DNA from: Verrucomicrobiaceae bacterium
GTDB taxonomy: Bacteria > Verrucomicrobiota > Verrucomicrobiia > Verrucomicrobiales > Verrucomicrobiaceae
DNA length: 64,000 nucleotides
NCBI GenBank assembly: GCA_016795485.1
Contig: JAEUHM010000034.1
Coordinates: 1 to 64,000 of the forward strand
Direction of reading: 5' to 3'
Shown here: piece after piece, positions 16,638 through 25,023 of the stretch
How the letters are laid out: every line of letters begins with the position of its first letter
Numbering within the stretch: position 1 is the stretch's first letter
Position numbers and translations under genes: made by a program
Notes under the pieces: generated by a model
Seen by the model: the letters and a program-made list of their open reading frames with translations, nothing else
The model's database searches: none
Told to the model about the DNA's origin: nothing

Positions 16638-18134
16638 ATGCGCCTCTGGTTATCGCTCCTTTTTCTGTCCAGTCTCGGATTTTCGTCCGCAGCTGAGTCT
16701 GCCCGCCCCAACGTGCTGCTCATCTATGCGGATGATCAGTCCTACAAGACTGTCGGCTGTTATCCAGAGTCTTGGCCGTGGGTCAAAACGCCTAACATTG
16801 ATGCACTGGCTAAAACCGGAGTGCGCTTCCATGCCGCTTATCTCGGCTCGTGGTGCATGCCGTCCCGAGCATCCATTCTGACGGGAAGACACCCCCACGG
16901 CATTGAATCCATGACCATGGAGGGCAAATATCCCGGCAGCACTTATGATCCAACTAAGTGCCGATTTGCTCCGGCCGAGATGCGGAAACAAGGCTACCAT
17001 ACCGCCCAGATCGGCAAGTGGCATACCGGAACGGACTCAGGATGGGCGCGCGACTGGGATCGTCAGATCGTGTGGAATCGACCACTTCACCCCGAGAATG
17101 CAGGTGCCTACTACGAGACTCAGATCGTCTCAGAAGATGGCGTTGAAAGGACTCAAGAAGGCTATCCAGCAGACAACTATACGAAGTGGGCAACCGACTA
17201 CATTAAAGGTGAAAAGCGGGATAAATCTAAGCCATGGTATCTCTGGCTCTGCTACGGCAGCATCCATGGACCTTCCAAACCCGCAGCTCGACACAAAGGG
17301 ATGTACAAAGATGGTCAAGTGCCCCTGCCGAAGGACATTTTTCCGCCCCGCTCGGGTAAACCAGCCTATCTCAACAAGACACAGTCATGGATCGAAGGCG
17401 AGGATGGGATGCCCATTGCTAAGAAGGGTGGAGAAGCGTTTGGCGAGGCAAAACGTGGTCTACGTTTTGATGATTGGGTTCGTCAGATGAACGAATGCCT
17501 GCCTGCTGTCGACGAGGGCGTTGGGCAACTCGTGCAGACACTGAAGGAGACGGGGCAGTACGATAATACGGTGGTGATCTACACTGCAGACCAGGGCTTT
17601 GGCATGGGTGAGCATGGATTCAGGACCAAATTGGCACCCTATGACACGAACTATCGCTCACCCCTCATCGTGTCGATGCCATCGAAGATCGCTCAAGACA
17701 AAGTCTGCCCACAGGCAATCAATGGCCCCGACCTTGTAGCCACCATCCTCTCCTTCATGCAAGTCACCGTGCCTTGGCCGCTGCACGGGCGTGACATTAC
17801 GCTGCTGCTGAAGCAACCCCAAGCTAGTTGGGAACATCCTGTCCTATATGAGCACATGGACCGTCTTTACGGTGCGGATGCGCGAACCGCCGCTGAAGCC
17901 CGGTCCGGCAAAACAGACAATCAAGTGCCTCGTTACGCTGCGGTTGTGCTGGGCGGCTGGAAATACATTCACTACCTCGACACACAATCTGGTGAGGAGC
18001 TTTACGATCTAAAAACCGACCCAGATGAGTTGAACAATCTGGCAGCAAACCCTGAACACAAAGCCAAGCTCACCAGCCTCCGGACAGCGATGGAGTCTGA
18101 ACTTCAACGCACTGAGGGCTTTGCATTAAAATGA
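16638..18134 (+). CDS. Exported sulfatase (FGly, Cys-type)
   Basis: Arylsulfatase-family hydrolase that removes sulfate esters, probably from polysaccharides. A signal peptide (RLWLSLLFLSSLGFSSAAES) starts at the chosen ATG; an upstream in-frame ATG would hide it. Metal site VLLIYADDQS (DD) and the formylglycine motif CMPSRASILTGR (C-x-P-S-R) are intact, with the second metal site TADQGFGMGEHG. The C-terminal LYDLKTDPDELNNLA box is typical. Cys at the motif implies maturation by an FGE-type or anaerobic enzyme encoded elsewhere. The neighbours are unrelated, so the substrate cannot be inferred from context. Its leader overlaps the start of prfB on the other strand. Confidence 0.93.
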   Translation: MRLWLSLLFLSSLGFSSAAESARPNVLLIYADDQSYKTVGCYPESWPWVKTPNIDALAKTGVRFHAAYLGSWCMPSRASILTGRHPHGIESMTMEGKYPGSTYDPTKCRFAPAEMRKQGYHTAQIGKWHTGTDSGWARDWDRQIVWNRPLHPENAGAYYETQIVSEDGVERTQEGYPADNYTKWATDYIKGEKRDKSKPWYLWLCYGSIHGPSKPAARHKGMYKDGQVPLPKDIFPPRSGKPAYLNKTQSWIEGEDGMPIAKKGGEAFGEAKRGLRFDDWVRQMNECLPAVDEGVGQLVQTLKETGQYDNTVVIYTADQGFGMGEHGFRTKLAPYDTNYRSPLIVSMPSKIAQDKVCPQAINGPDLVATILSFMQVTVPWPLHGRDITLLLKQPQASWEHPVLYEHMDRLYGADARTAAEARSGKTDNQVPRYAAVVLGGWKYIHYLDTQSGEELYDLKTDPDELNNLAANPEHKAKLTSLRTAMESELQRTEGFALK

Positions 18135-18156
18135 CGCGGTCTCATCAGAGCATCGG

Positions 18157-21100
18157 CTAGCCTGCCGCTGAAAGACTGCCATAGCCTCCCCCTCCGGGTG
18201 TTTCGATGATCACTCTGTCGCCTGGGTCGACTGGGAAACTCACGCAACCGGGCAGGAGCGTGCTGATTCCACCTTTGACATGCCACTGCCTGCCGACCTC
18301 GCCATTTCCTCCTCCATTGATCCCAAAAGGCCCGCTTTGACGATGCTGCGTCAGCAAGCTGACTATCAATGGCTTTAGAAACTCAAACTCGCGCACAACT
18401 CCATCTCCGCCCCGCCATCTGCCGGAACCACCCGAGCCACGTCTGATGCTGAACTGCCTGACGCGTACCGGATAGCGCTGTTCCAGGATCTCAGGATCTG
18501 TGATCGCTGTGTTTGTCATGTGGGTGTGCAATGCTGAGGCTCCGACGTAACCATCCCCTGCCCCTGAACCACCTGCTATCGTCTCGTAGTATCCAAAACC
18601 TTCTCCACCGAACAGAAAATTGTTCATCGTGCCCTGGCTGCATGCTTGAAGGCCAAGCGCCTTGATCAGAGTGTCAACCAAGCGCTGACTGACTTCCACA
18701 TTCCCACCCACTACGGCAGGATCTCGAAGAGCATCACCTGAAAATACAGGCTTCAACATGGAATCTGGCAATATCAACCGCACGGGTTCCATGATTCCTT
18801 CATTGAGGGGAATATCCTCCTGCAACATCAACCGCATCACATAGAGAACTGCACTGCGGACAATCGCTTCGGTCGCGTTCATGTTTCCAGGGTGAACCCT
18901 TGAAGTGCCCGTGAAGTCAAGCTGCAACAACCCGTTGCTCTTCGTCATACTCACAACGATCTGATGGCCGTCATCCAGGCATTCTTGGGCCGATCTTCTC
19001 TCTGGCAACTTTTGGATCTGTGTGCGCATTACCGCAGAAGAATGCGCGAGGATACCCTCCATCATCTGCGGCAGTGTCTCATTCGCGAGTTCCTGAAGGC
19101 GACCAACGCCTAGCATGTTTGCTGCGAGTTGTGCGTGTAAATCAGCGAGGTTGTCCGCCAAGTTTCGAGTTGGGTAATCTGAGTCAACAAGCAGAGACTC
19201 GATTTCGTGGAAGTGCGACTCACCCGCTCTGATGAGATACCTTGGCGCAATAACAACGCCCTCCTCCGCCAAACATTTGGCATGGGCCGGCATTGAACCA
19301 GGAGTTGAGCCACCGATTTCAGCATGATGGGCTCGATTCGCGATATAGCCCATCAACGACCCGCTCGGGCAATACACAGGCGAGATCACAGTCACATCGG
19401 GTAAATGCGAACCACCAAACGCCGGGTGATTGGTAATCACAGTGTCGCCTGGAGCCATCGGGATTACCTTCATCACCTCACGCACGCACACTCCAAGCGC
19501 GCCCAAATGCACCGGGATGTGTGGTGCACTGGACAAAAGCCTACCAGACGCATCTAACAGCGCACAGGAATAATCCAAACGCTCCCGAATGTTAGTAGAG
19601 ATCGCGGTTCGCTTCAAAAGCGCTCCCATGTCACTCACAATCGAATGAAACTTGTGACGCAAGAGATCACGATCAAGTTCTGGTTTCTTTGCAGCCGAGC
19701 TGTGGTGTCGCAAAATATGCCCGAAACCCTTGACCCGTTCTACCGTCCATCCTGGATCTACGACGATCGTAGAAAAAGCGTCCTGAATCAGACCGTCCGG
19801 CGCGTGAACTGGTTCCACGTCAAAATTGGACAGCTCAATAAGAGACGGCTCTTGCTTTACGATAGTCCGGATGGAAACGACCTCAACCACCCGATTTTCT
19901 GGCGGCGGATATCCGAACAGCCGCCTGTAAGCCTCAGCATACAACTCTGGGAGTTCCTTCGGCTCGTCGAACGCTACTTGGATCGGCGTGTCCTGACCTT
20001 TGAGTCGCATCTCGGCTAGCTTGATTCCTTGATCAGGCATTCGAGGAGGCTCATCAATAAACTGTGCCACGGGTTTACAGACCTCTTGCTCATAAATCTC
20101 TTCGGGCATAGCTTCTTGAAGACCTACCGCGCTCAAAATGCCAGCATTCGCTGGCACAAGGATCGTCTTCATTCCGAGCGCCTCTGCCACTGCACACGCA
20201 TGCTGAGGACCAGCACCGCCGAAAGCCAACAACGCATGATCTGCCGGATCATAGCCCTCTGAAATCGAGATTCTTCGAATGGCATCGGTCATGTGCTCAA
20301 TAGCAAGGCGCAGTAACATCCTGAGGAGGTCATTGGCCTCAATGCCTGATTCATCTCGCAACTTTTCCAACTGCTTCTTCGCGGCATCGACGTTTAGCGG
20401 GATCGGAGCACGAGCCGGATCAAATCGACCAAGCAGCAGATTGACATCCGTGATGGTGAGCGGGCCTCCACTCCCATAACATGCGGGTCCTGGCGACGAT
20501 CCTGCGCTCTCTGGCCCAACCTGAAGGCCGTGGTGGGACCAATGACAAATGGAGCCCCCGCCTGCAGCCACGGTCTCAACGGCGACACATGGTGCCATTA
20601 ATCGCATACCCGCTACGTCTTGGGTAAAACGATAGGATGGCCCGCCACTCATCCGTGCTACGTCTGTGCTAGTGCCGCCCATATCCAAGGTGATGATCTT
20701 GGTGAACCCGATTTGCCGAGCTGCATTGCTAGCTCCGATAGCACCCCCTGCCGGACCACTGAGGAGCATGTCTTTGGGCCGGACAACTTCCGCCGACTTC
20801 AAACCGCCAGAGCTTGTCATTACCTGGACATCACCGACCACTGCGCGCACGCCATTGAGAAATCCCTGCACTGGCTCATGGAGATAGGCATCTGCCACCG
20901 TGCTCTGAGTTCGCGGCAACAAGCGACTAAATGGAGCCGTCTCATGAGACACGACCACGTGCCTGAACCCCCTAGACTTCAGCACTTTGGCCACTTCAGT
21001 CTCATGTTGAGGATGCGAATGACCGTGCAAAAGACATATGGCAGCCGTCGTGATCCGAGGATCGCAGCAGGGGACTTCTTCCACGGCTGACAGCACTTCA

Positions 21101-21624
21101 CCCAATGCCGAAACTCGCTCATTCACTTCACATGCCACCTCATGAAACACTGGACGCGGGCTGTGCTTGAGCGCGAAAAGATCATCACGCCGCTGGTCCC
21201 CAATTTGGAGCAAATCACCAAAACCTGAAGTCGTGTATAAGGCGATTCGTCCGCCTTTGCGCTCCAGTAGAGCATTGGTCGCCCTCGTCGTTGCAACCTT
21301 CAGGTTCAGCGGTGGGAACGGCTTCCCCGGCGGAGTATTAGTGAGGATGCGCACTCCCAGGATAGGTGCCTCCTCCCCAGTGGAGAGCTCCACCAGCGTT
21401 CCAGGAGGCTGCTTGCCGGGTGGGCTCTGCTTCAGGCTGTCCACAAACCCTTCTGGCAGAGGCGGCAATCCTCCAAGCGTGCCATCATCTTGCACGATCG
21501 CTCGAAGGCAACCAGACGATAAGACTTTGCAGCGCGACTCAGCTCCGAACGGATCAATAGCGTGGCAATCAGTAAACGTCCCGCCAGTATCGGTGGCGAT
21601 GTGCCAGGTGGATGAGACGGCCAT
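18157..21624 (-). CDS. 5-oxoprolinase / hydantoinase A-B fusion protein
   Basis: An ATP-dependent lactam hydrolase, length 1155. The N-terminal HyuA half starts WHIATDTGGTFTDCHA (phosphate-binding loop) and includes LDMGGTSTDVARM and LLAFGGAGPQHACAVAEALG. The C-terminal HyuB half starts near residue 660 (LLRHKFHSIVSDMGALLKRT) and ends in GDRVIIETPGGGGYGS. The fused order matches eukaryote-like 5-oxoprolinases (5-oxoproline to glutamate) as well as some hydantoinases and acetophenone carboxylases; the fused form and length favour oxoprolinase. It begins 7 bp after the end of the methyltransferase gene on the same strand, so it may be a distal member of that operon. Confidence 0.88.
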   Translation of the reverse strand: MAVSSTWHIATDTGGTFTDCHAIDPFGAESRCKVLSSGCLRAIVQDDGTLGGLPPLPEGFVDSLKQSPPGKQPPGTLVELSTGEEAPILGVRILTNTPPGKPFPPLNLKVATTRATNALLERKGGRIALYTTSGFGDLLQIGDQRRDDLFALKHSPRPVFHEVACEVNERVSALGEVLSAVEEVPCCDPRITTAAICLLHGHSHPQHETEVAKVLKSRGFRHVVVSHETAPFSRLLPRTQSTVADAYLHEPVQGFLNGVRAVVGDVQVMTSSGGLKSAEVVRPKDMLLSGPAGGAIGASNAARQIGFTKIITLDMGGTSTDVARMSGGPSYRFTQDVAGMRLMAPCVAVETVAAGGGSICHWSHHGLQVGPESAGSSPGPACYGSGGPLTITDVNLLLGRFDPARAPIPLNVDAAKKQLEKLRDESGIEANDLLRMLLRLAIEHMTDAIRRISISEGYDPADHALLAFGGAGPQHACAVAEALGMKTILVPANAGILSAVGLQEAMPEEIYEQEVCKPVAQFIDEPPRMPDQGIKLAEMRLKGQDTPIQVAFDEPKELPELYAEAYRRLFGYPPPENRVVEVVSIRTIVKQEPSLIELSNFDVEPVHAPDGLIQDAFSTIVVDPGWTVERVKGFGHILRHHSSAAKKPELDRDLLRHKFHSIVSDMGALLKRTAISTNIRERLDYSCALLDASGRLLSSAPHIPVHLGALGVCVREVMKVIPMAPGDTVITNHPAFGGSHLPDVTVISPVYCPSGSLMGYIANRAHHAEIGGSTPGSMPAHAKCLAEEGVVIAPRYLIRAGESHFHEIESLLVDSDYPTRNLADNLADLHAQLAANMLGVGRLQELANETLPQMMEGILAHSSAVMRTQIQKLPERRSAQECLDDGHQIVVSMTKSNGLLQLDFTGTSRVHPGNMNATEAIVRSAVLYVMRLMLQEDIPLNEGIMEPVRLILPDSMLKPVFSGDALRDPAVVGGNVEVSQRLVDTLIKALGLQACSQGTMNNFLFGGEGFGYYETIAGGSGAGDGYVGASALHTHMTNTAITDPEILEQRYPVRVRQFSIRRGSGGSGRWRGGDGVVREFEFLKPLIVSLLTQHRQSGPFGINGGGNGEVGRQWHVKGGISTLLPGCVSFPVDPGDRVIIETPGGGGYGSLSAAG

Positions 21625-21631
21625 GGCCTTT

Positions 21632-22348
21632 CTAGCGCGGTGGCGAAACCAAGGTCTCTTCCGTTGGCGCGAACCACATCATGTGCTGCCAGGGTAAATC
21701 GTCAAAACTCCGCGAGAGCTTCCACCCGTTAGCTTGCATCTCTTTGTTGATCTGCTCTTTGCTCATTTTGTGCTCTGGCTTGATTGGGACATTTGGATCC
21801 TCAGCCCGGAACTCAACCAGCACGATCTGGCCACCTGGCTTGAGCGACTTTTTCATGGCAGCAAGCATGGCAGCCGGCTCAGAGAACTCGTGATACACGT
21901 CCACCAGCAAAATCAAATCACAGGACGTAGCTGGCAACTTTGGATCCGTCTCAGTTCCTAAAACCAATTCAATATTGGATAGCTTTTCTTTGTCCGCCCG
22001 CTCTTTCAGCATATCGAGCATCTCTTGTTGGATGTCGACGGCGAAAGCCTTGCCTTGGGGACCTACGGCCTTAGCCATCGGCAGGGTGTGGTAGCCATTG
22101 CCACTCCCAAGGTCACAGACATTCATTCCCGGCTTGAGCTTCAACTCGTCACGCATTCTTAGCGCAGACTCCTCACGCTCTCGCTTGTTTCGCAGAAGCC
22201 AAGCGCCCCCCAGCCAATGCATCGGAGCCGCAACGACTCGGCCCATGTAGGTTTTTGGAGGTGCTGATTCTTGGGCCATTGTTGGCCCAAAAAGTAGTCC
22301 CACGAGGCAAATCGTCACACCTATGTTTATCTTTGGGGTCCGTGTCAT
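21632..22348 (-). CDS. Class I SAM-dependent methyltransferase with a signal peptide
   Basis: Rossmann methyltransferase: motif I VCDLGSGNGYHTLPMA, acidic loop FAVDIQQEML, motif IV DLILLVDVYHEF, then LKPGGQIVLVEF. The N-terminus (INIGVTICLVGLLFGPTMAQ) is a clear Sec-type signal with an AQ-ES-like cleavage site, which is odd for a SAM enzyme. The start was set at the ATG preceded by a strong AGGAGG ribosome site, which also lies only 2 bp after potD; an ATG 30 bp upstream overlaps potD. It is the last gene of the kinase-potBCD run. The methyl acceptor is unknown. Confidence 0.88.
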   Translation of the reverse strand: MTRTPKINIGVTICLVGLLFGPTMAQESAPPKTYMGRVVAAPMHWLGGAWLLRNKREREESALRMRDELKLKPGMNVCDLGSGNGYHTLPMAKAVGPQGKAFAVDIQQEMLDMLKERADKEKLSNIELVLGTETDPKLPATSCDLILLVDVYHEFSEPAAMLAAMKKSLKPGGQIVLVEFRAEDPNVPIKPEHKMSKEQINKEMQANGWKLSRSFDDLPWQHMMWFAPTEETLVSPPR

Positions 22349-22350
22349 CG

Positions 22351-23397
22351 TTATCCTCCTGATTTGATTTTGTCCCACACTCGCGAGTACTTCACGCGGT
22401 CCTCCCCCAGGTCTCGGATCACCTCACTTCGGTCCATCGCTTCTCTGGGCACCTTTATTGCCGGACTTTCCAAAAACTCACTGCTGACCTTTTTCACTGC
22501 AGCCTTGTTTGGGCAGGGATATCCCATCCACTCCATGTTTTCTGCAGCGACATCAGGATTGAGTAAAAAATCGATGAACTTATACGCCAAGTCAGCTTGT
22601 GCAGCGGACTGGGGAATCGCCAACTCGTCGCATGCAATCACTACACCTTCCTGAGGCACCAAAATCCCAACTTCGGAGTTCTCGCTAACCACTTGATACA
22701 AATCGCCGCTGTAACCGTGCACAAGGTAGAACTCACCAGCGTCCACAGCACCTTTGTATTGTTCGTTGTCGAACTTCACTGCATTCGCCTTCCATTTCAT
22801 CACGACCTCAGCCGCCGCCTCAAGCTGAACTTCGTCAGTGGTATTTACACTGTGCCCCAGATACTTCAATGCCGCGCCAAGAGTCTCACGCATGTCATTG
22901 AGAAGACTCGTCTTCTTTAGCACAGATTCGTTCTCCAGCATCTTCCAGGATGCCGCGGGCGCTGCTAGCTTATCTTTGCGGTAACCCAGTACGCCGTAGC
23001 TTAATGCATAAGGCACCGCAAACTGCATCTTTGAATCGGGAATCTTAGCTAGGATAGTCTCGTCGATATTTACTGTTCCAGGCAAGCGAGACAGATCCAG
23101 CCTTTGAAGCATCCCCTGGCTCGCCATAATGTCGGCCATGTATGAACTTGGCACCACTATGTCGTAGCCACTCGCACCAGATTGAAGCTTTGCGTACATC
23201 GCCTCGTTGGAATCAAAGGTATCGATCACCACGCTGCATCCATGCTCTTGCTCAAATCTCTGAATCAGCTCAGGCTTTACATAGTCAGCCCATGTAAACA
23301 CTCGAAGCTCCTTCTTCGAACATGCCGTGACGAACATGCTCACCACTAGGATGGTGACGAGCCTACTCAGAAACGGGAACATTCTTTGGGTTTGCAT
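22351..23397 (-). CDS. potD: Spermidine/putrescine-binding lipoprotein PotD
   Basis: Periplasmic polyamine receptor for the ABC importer encoded just upstream. A lipoprotein signal ends in the lipobox VTAC, followed by ELRVFTWADYVKPELIQRFE, the classic opening of PotD/PotF. Later DIVVPSSYMADIMASQG and the C-terminal EAMDRSEVIRDLGED fit the family at 348 residues. The start overlaps the end of potC; an ATG five codons on is equally possible. The receptor, two permeases and a kinase are joined without gaps, so they are very likely one transcript. Confidence 0.92.
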   Translation of the reverse strand: MQTQRMFPFLSRLVTILVVSMFVTACSKKELRVFTWADYVKPELIQRFEQEHGCSVVIDTFDSNEAMYAKLQSGASGYDIVVPSSYMADIMASQGMLQRLDLSRLPGTVNIDETILAKIPDSKMQFAVPYALSYGVLGYRKDKLAAPAASWKMLENESVLKKTSLLNDMRETLGAALKYLGHSVNTTDEVQLEAAAEVVMKWKANAVKFDNEQYKGAVDAGEFYLVHGYSGDLYQVVSENSEVGILVPQEGVVIACDELAIPQSAAQADLAYKFIDFLLNPDVAAENMEWMGYPCPNKAAVKKVSSEFLESPAIKVPREAMDRSEVIRDLGEDRVKYSRVWDKIKSGG

Positions 23398-24181
23398 TCG
23401 GGCGGATCAATCGGTTACCGAGCAGCGTAAGCACCAAGGTGGCGAAGATCAACAACGTGGAGAGCGCGTTTATCACAGGAAAAGAGCGACTGGTCTTCGC
23501 CATACTGAAAACACGATTCGGGAGAGTGGACGAGCCAGGCCCCGAAACAAAAAAGGTGATCACAAAGTCATCAATCGAGAGAAGAAGCGACAAAATGAAT
23601 GCGGCAACCATCGATGGTCCCAACAAAGGCAGCACGACCCTCAAGACAACCTGACTCCAACTCGCTCCCAGATCTCTGGCGGCTTCAATCACACTGAAAT
23701 CGAAAGATTGCATCCGTCCTAGCATCAAAGCCGTGACGTAACAGACGCAAAAGGTCACGTGGGCGATCATCACAGTGCCCAGGCTCAAGCTCCAGGCGAC
23801 CTGAATCAAGAAAACCTGCATGGCGACACCTATCCACATGTCAGGAACAACCATTGGCAGTTGGGTCAAAAGCAAATGAAGTCTTTGCAGTGGTGATTTG
23901 AAATGATGAATGGACCACGCTGCCACCGAGCCCAGAATCGTAGCTCCAACACCGGCTACGGTAGCAACCAACAACGTGTTCCCCAAAGCGCTGAGGGTGG
24001 CACCGTCTTTTACCAGATCAACGTACCAATGCGTTGTGAAGCCAGCCCACCTTCCGCCATACTTAGAAGCATTGAATGAGTTCCCGATCAGCACAATGAG
24101 CGGACCATACAGAAATAGCACCACGAGGGCGAGCAGCGCGCTTCCCGCAAGATTCGTGCGTGATGAAGACGCTGCCTTCAT
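23363..24181 (-). CDS. potC: Polyamine ABC transporter permease PotC
   Basis: An inner-membrane permease with six hydrophobic segments and the EAA loop EAARDLGASWSQVVLRVVLP, which contacts the ATPase. LYGPLIVLIGNSFN near the N-terminus is typical of PotC. Start and the potB stop overlap by four bases (ATGA), indicating translational coupling. It works with PotB to form the channel. The ATPase partner is not encoded in the window. Confidence 0.94.
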   Translation of the reverse strand: MKAASSSRTNLAGSALLALVVLFLYGPLIVLIGNSFNASKYGGRWAGFTTHWYVDLVKDGATLSALGNTLLVATVAGVGATILGSVAAWSIHHFKSPLQRLHLLLTQLPMVVPDMWIGVAMQVFLIQVAWSLSLGTVMIAHVTFCVCYVTALMLGRMQSFDFSVIEAARDLGASWSQVVLRVVLPLLGPSMVAAFILSLLLSIDDFVITFFVSGPGSSTLPNRVFSMAKTSRSFPVINALSTLLIFATLVLTLLGNRLIRPNANPKNVPVSE

Positions 24182-25023
24182 GAATCAACCATTGCACGAG
24201 CACGTTCACCTCGGAACGCCAACATCACCAACGGCAATGCGAGCAGGCCAAGAAGCGATGCAAGCACTGCCGCTTGAGGAAGATTACGGTCCGTGAAAAG
24301 CTTGTGAGCGATCACTGAACCGATCGTTTCCGAACCCAAGCCACCGATCATCTCAGGAATGACATAAGCCCCCAGGGATGGAACACCGACGGACAACGCT
24401 GCCGCGAAAATGCCACGATTGATGTTGGGCAATACGACTTTGAAAAACGCCGCCCATCGTCCGGCACCCAAATCTCTCGCGGCTTCATACAAGCTCATAT
24501 CAAATCGGTTCATGGCCGCGTAAATGGGCAAAATGGCCAGAGGTAGGTAGGTGTAAATCATCACGAGCACCACAGCGCCCTGGTTGTAGAGCAGTGAACT
24601 GCCATCAGGCAGCAATTGGGTCGCCCGCAAAATGGATGCAAGCCACCCTTCCTCTTGTAGAAGGATTCGCCAAGAATAGACCCGCACAAGGAAGCTGGTC
24701 AGGAAAGGAGCGGCAATGATGACAAGCCAACGTTGTCTCCAAATGTCGCTCATCTGAATGATTCGCCAAGAAACAGGGAGTGCCACTACGAGACACCCCA
24801 CTACCGCAGTCAAACTGGTCCAGATTGTTCTCCACAGAGCCAATTGAACTCCTGATTGTTGGAGAATATGCCAGTGCTCAAGAGTCGAAACAGGCCCCAT
24901 CCGCCCATATGAGTCCACTGTTCTGAATGCTGTGGCTAGCAAAATGACGGCTGGACCAGCAAAGAAGCAGGCCATCCACATCATGGAGGGAAGTGACAGT
25001 GAAAGTTGCGCCCTCTTCGACAT
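24178..25023 (-). CDS. potB: Polyamine ABC transporter permease PotB
   Basis: The second permease subunit, 281 residues and six hydrophobic segments, with the EAA loop EAARDLGAGRWAAFFKVVLP. The stretch LGAYVIPEMIGG and the loop RTVDSYGRMGP are typical of PotB. Its ATG abuts the TAG of the kinase gene with no base between, so the two are surely on the same message. PotA, expected first in such operons, is replaced in position by the kinase. Confidence 0.94.
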   Translation of the reverse strand: MSKRAQLSLSLPSMMWMACFFAGPAVILLATAFRTVDSYGRMGPVSTLEHWHILQQSGVQLALWRTIWTSLTAVVGCLVVALPVSWRIIQMSDIWRQRWLVIIAAPFLTSFLVRVYSWRILLQEEGWLASILRATQLLPDGSSLLYNQGAVVLVMIYTYLPLAILPIYAAMNRFDMSLYEAARDLGAGRWAAFFKVVLPNINRGIFAAALSVGVPSLGAYVIPEMIGGLGSETIGSVIAHKLFTDRNLPQAAVLASLLGLLALPLVMLAFRGERARAMVDS

